The notes below the pieces were generated by a model. The model saw nothing but the letters and a program-made list of their open reading frames with translations, did no database searches and was not told the origin of the DNA. Both the position numbers and the translations under genes were made by a program. A stretch of 28,573 nucleotides of DNA from contig DAEV01000119.1 of NCBI GenBank assembly GCA_002509495.1, positions 1 to 28,573 on the forward strand, in the 5' to 3' direction. Below are positions 27,119 to 28,573 of this stretch, in pieces. The stretch is from Methanolinea sp. UBA473 (GTDB lineage Archaea; Halobacteriota; Methanomicrobia; Methanomicrobiales; Methanospirillaceae). The number at the start of each line of letters is the position of its first letter. The first letter of the stretch is position 1.

Positions 27119-28573
27119 GTGAAATCGACGACGGAAAAGCGATTCGTACCATGGGGTAGGGCATCTACCAGTATTCTTCTTGTCATACTCATTTTATTTG
27201 CGGTTTCCGGGATTGGCGGAGCCGAGGACTCCAATGATGCGGCTGAAAACCGAACACCGGAGACGAATCAGGCCCTGGTGACGGGGCAGGGGGAGGCACC
27301 CGGAGGCGGCGATCCAGTCGTCGAGGGAACGGATGCAGTGGAAGACCTGTCCGGGGAGGAGGACCGGGCCCTGGTGACAGGACAGGGGGAGGCACCCGGA
27401 GGCGGCGATCCAGTCGTCGAGGATCTGACGCTCCTCTCCGGCGAGGACTCTCCGGATCAGGGACTGGCTGAACCTGCCACCGGACCCGGTGAAACCGGCC
27501 AGTTGGAAGAACCTGAGTCCAATCCGATTCCCGAACCTGCTCCTCCATCCATACCGGATGAGACACCGGATCCTCCTCTGGCAGAGCCTGTTCCGGGAAC
27601 ACCAGATGAAGGATCTTTTACTCCTGCGGTGGAGGAGATTTCCCTTCCCTGCGATATCAACGGCACCCTGCCTGCATTGCCGGATCCGGGACAAACGGAG
27701 GCACCAGAAGGTCAGGAAATCACAGATGCAACCCAGGAAAATCTCACAGGAATTCCTCCTGAATCCGGAGGAATCCCGGAACACATCACGGAATCCGACC
27801 TTGTTACCGGACAGGAAAATGTGACCCAGGAACCCTCCGGCAGCCCTGAACTCCTTTCCAACGAATCGATTGAATCCGGAACGGACGACGGTATGGCAAT
27901 CCTGGCCTCCGGGACCGGCACTATTGCTGCAAATGGAACTTTCCCTCTTCCGGAGTCCAATGAGACTGCCCTTCTCGGCACGGACTCGAATGCCAATGAG
28001 GACAGTGTCTACCCCCTTTCCAATGAGTCAGTACGTATCGGGTCCGAGAACTGCACCGCAACGCCGGGCATGAATGCCATGGCCCTCGCTGCAAATGAAA
28101 CGCTTCTCGCCCCTAATCCCAATGAAACTGCCCTCCTCTGCATGGAATCCAACACCACGGAGAACCTTACCCCCTATGGTCTCCACGATCCTCCATTGAA
28201 TGGGACAAATTGGGAAGGCTCGGCGGGATCCCATTACTGGAATATTACACAGCCTGGATATTACCCGGTGGACTGGTTCAACGACGGGGGCAACTTCACA
28301 GGGGGATCGCTTACGACCTCGAACGCGTACGCTATCCTGGTCCAGGCCTCCAACGTGGTCCTTGACGGGATGGGGCTTCTTATCAGGGGTACTGCCGGGG
28401 CGGTCGGGATCCTCATAGATGAAGGCAGCCAGAACGTCCAGGTCTCAAATTTCACCCTCACAAACACGATGTATGGTGTGTTTGTAGACTCTCTTTGCTA
28501 CAACTCATCGTATACAGATAACGGTGGAGGGGAACTGACCGCAATCCCGGTCTCGAACGAGATTTCGGATATT
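27119..28573 (+). CDS. Large secreted surface protein with acidic repeat region and beta-helix repeats (partial)
   Basis: The frame starts at GTG 27119 (GGGGA about 9 nt upstream) and stays open to the window's end, so at least 485 residues are encoded here. A signal peptide lies at residues about 12-36 (ILLVILILFAVSGIGGAEDS). Next is a ~330-residue low-complexity region rich in Glu, Pro, Gly, Thr and Asn. It contains two near-identical copies of ALVTGQGEAPGGGDPVVE 32 residues apart, and many Asn-X-Ser/Thr sites for glycosylation. After a GTNWEGSAGSHYWNITQPGY segment comes ASNVVLDGMGLLIRG, and GSQNVQVSNFTLTN: the start of NosD/PbH1-type right-handed beta-helix repeats. It is probably an exposed cell-surface protein. 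It is missing from simple listings because no stop lies in the window. Confidence 0.8.
   Translation, partial: MKSTTEKRFVPWGRASTSILLVILILFAVSGIGGAEDSNDAAENRTPETNQALVTGQGEAPGGGDPVVEGTDAVEDLSGEEDRALVTGQGEAPGGGDPVVEDLTLLSGEDSPDQGLAEPATGPGETGQLEEPESNPIPEPAPPSIPDETPDPPLAEPVPGTPDEGSFTPAVEEISLPCDINGTLPALPDPGQTEAPEGQEITDATQENLTGIPPESGGIPEHITESDLVTGQENVTQEPSGSPELLSNESIESGTDDGMAILASGTGTIAANGTFPLPESNETALLGTDSNANEDSVYPLSNESVRIGSENCTATPGMNAMALAANETLLAPNPNETALLCMESNTTENLTPYGLHDPPLNGTNWEGSAGSHYWNITQPGYYPVDWFNDGGNFTGGSLTTSNAYAILVQASNVVLDGMGLLIRGTAGAVGILIDEGSQNVQVSNFTLTNTMYGVFVDSLCYNSSYTDNGGGELTAIPVSNEISDI
27271..27326 (+). repeat. Direct repeat copy 1 in the surface-protein gene
   Basis: This 56-base unit is repeated at 27367-27422 with two mismatches and a period of 96 bases (32 codons), which keeps the reading frame. 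The near identity suggests recent duplication or ongoing gene conversion. Confidence 0.85.
27367..27422 (+). repeat. Direct repeat copy 2 in the surface-protein gene
   Basis: Second copy of the 56-base unit at 27271-27326. The differences are two G-to-A changes (GACGGGGCAGG versus GACAGGACAGG), both silent in the translated Thr-Gly-Gln. Confidence 0.85.

Noticed and set aside
27271..27422. Two spaced direct repeats that might suggest a CRISPR array
   Set aside because: Only two copies, 56 bases long, in frame within a coding region and translated as a peptide repeat; no cas genes nearby.

Overview
The window looks like a piece of a methanogenic archaeal chromosome, most likely of the order Methanomicrobiales. 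Four lines of sequence evidence point there. Several genes have archaeal TATA boxes, and some of these appear to drive leaderless transcripts. There is an argC-CBS-argJ-argB cluster and a CbiMNQO-type metal importer, as expected for a coenzyme F430/cobamide-dependent cell. Iron-sulfur flavoproteins sit beside a desulforedoxin, a peroxiredoxin and a rubrerythrin, the usual oxygen-defence set of strict anaerobes. Secreted PEGA and beta-helix surface proteins are also present. No rRNA, tRNA, IS element or CRISPR array was seen. The species cannot be fixed from the sequence alone.

Layout. 1-3970: small singletons: a truncated PEGA secreted protein, a YwbE-like protein, a DUF4177 protein, a hypothetical, a 2[4Fe-4S] ferredoxin, a DUF169 protein and a lipoprotein. 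4100-6180: a YhfC-type intramembrane protease divergent from a SIS-domain sugar isomerase, then a family-6 deoxyinosine DNA glycosylase. 6280-9451: acetyl-CoA synthetase followed by an OFA-family MFS transporter, both leftward, with a hairpin between them. 9452-9950: a gene-free divergent regulatory region with a perfect 24-bp palindrome. 9951-13466: the arginine operon argC-CBS-argJ-argB, followed at 13477 by a thioredoxin-CcdA fusion that seems to begin with ACG. 14644-16729: chorismate mutase, a tandem-Cache lipoprotein and a site-2-protease-like M50 peptidase.

16760-19864: a cbiMNQO operon with a clear TATA box and an operator-like dyad at its probable transcription start. Its ATPase carries an extra ~135-residue C-terminal domain. 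It is followed by a small two-domain protein apparently split by a frameshift. 20432-24016: a compact redox island. Reading leftward it has a zinc-ribbon protein, a 42-residue desulforedoxin, a CMD-family protein, a peroxiredoxin and two iron-sulfur flavoproteins. A third, divergent flavoprotein has lost one cluster cysteine. 24040-26746: RadC, an MFS exporter and rubrerythrin. 26747-27118 is AT-rich and nearly gene-free. From 27119 a large low-complexity surface protein with beta-helix repeats runs off the right edge.

How the genes may work together: Acs plus the OFA carrier could supply acetyl-CoA from external acetate, which methanogens growing on H2/CO2 or formate often need for biosynthesis. 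The ArgC/J/B pathway makes arginine by the acetyl-recycling route. CbiMNQO imports cobalt (or nickel) for methanogenesis cofactors. The redox island and rubrerythrin handle O2 and peroxide. Functions are assigned by motif reading alone, with no database search.
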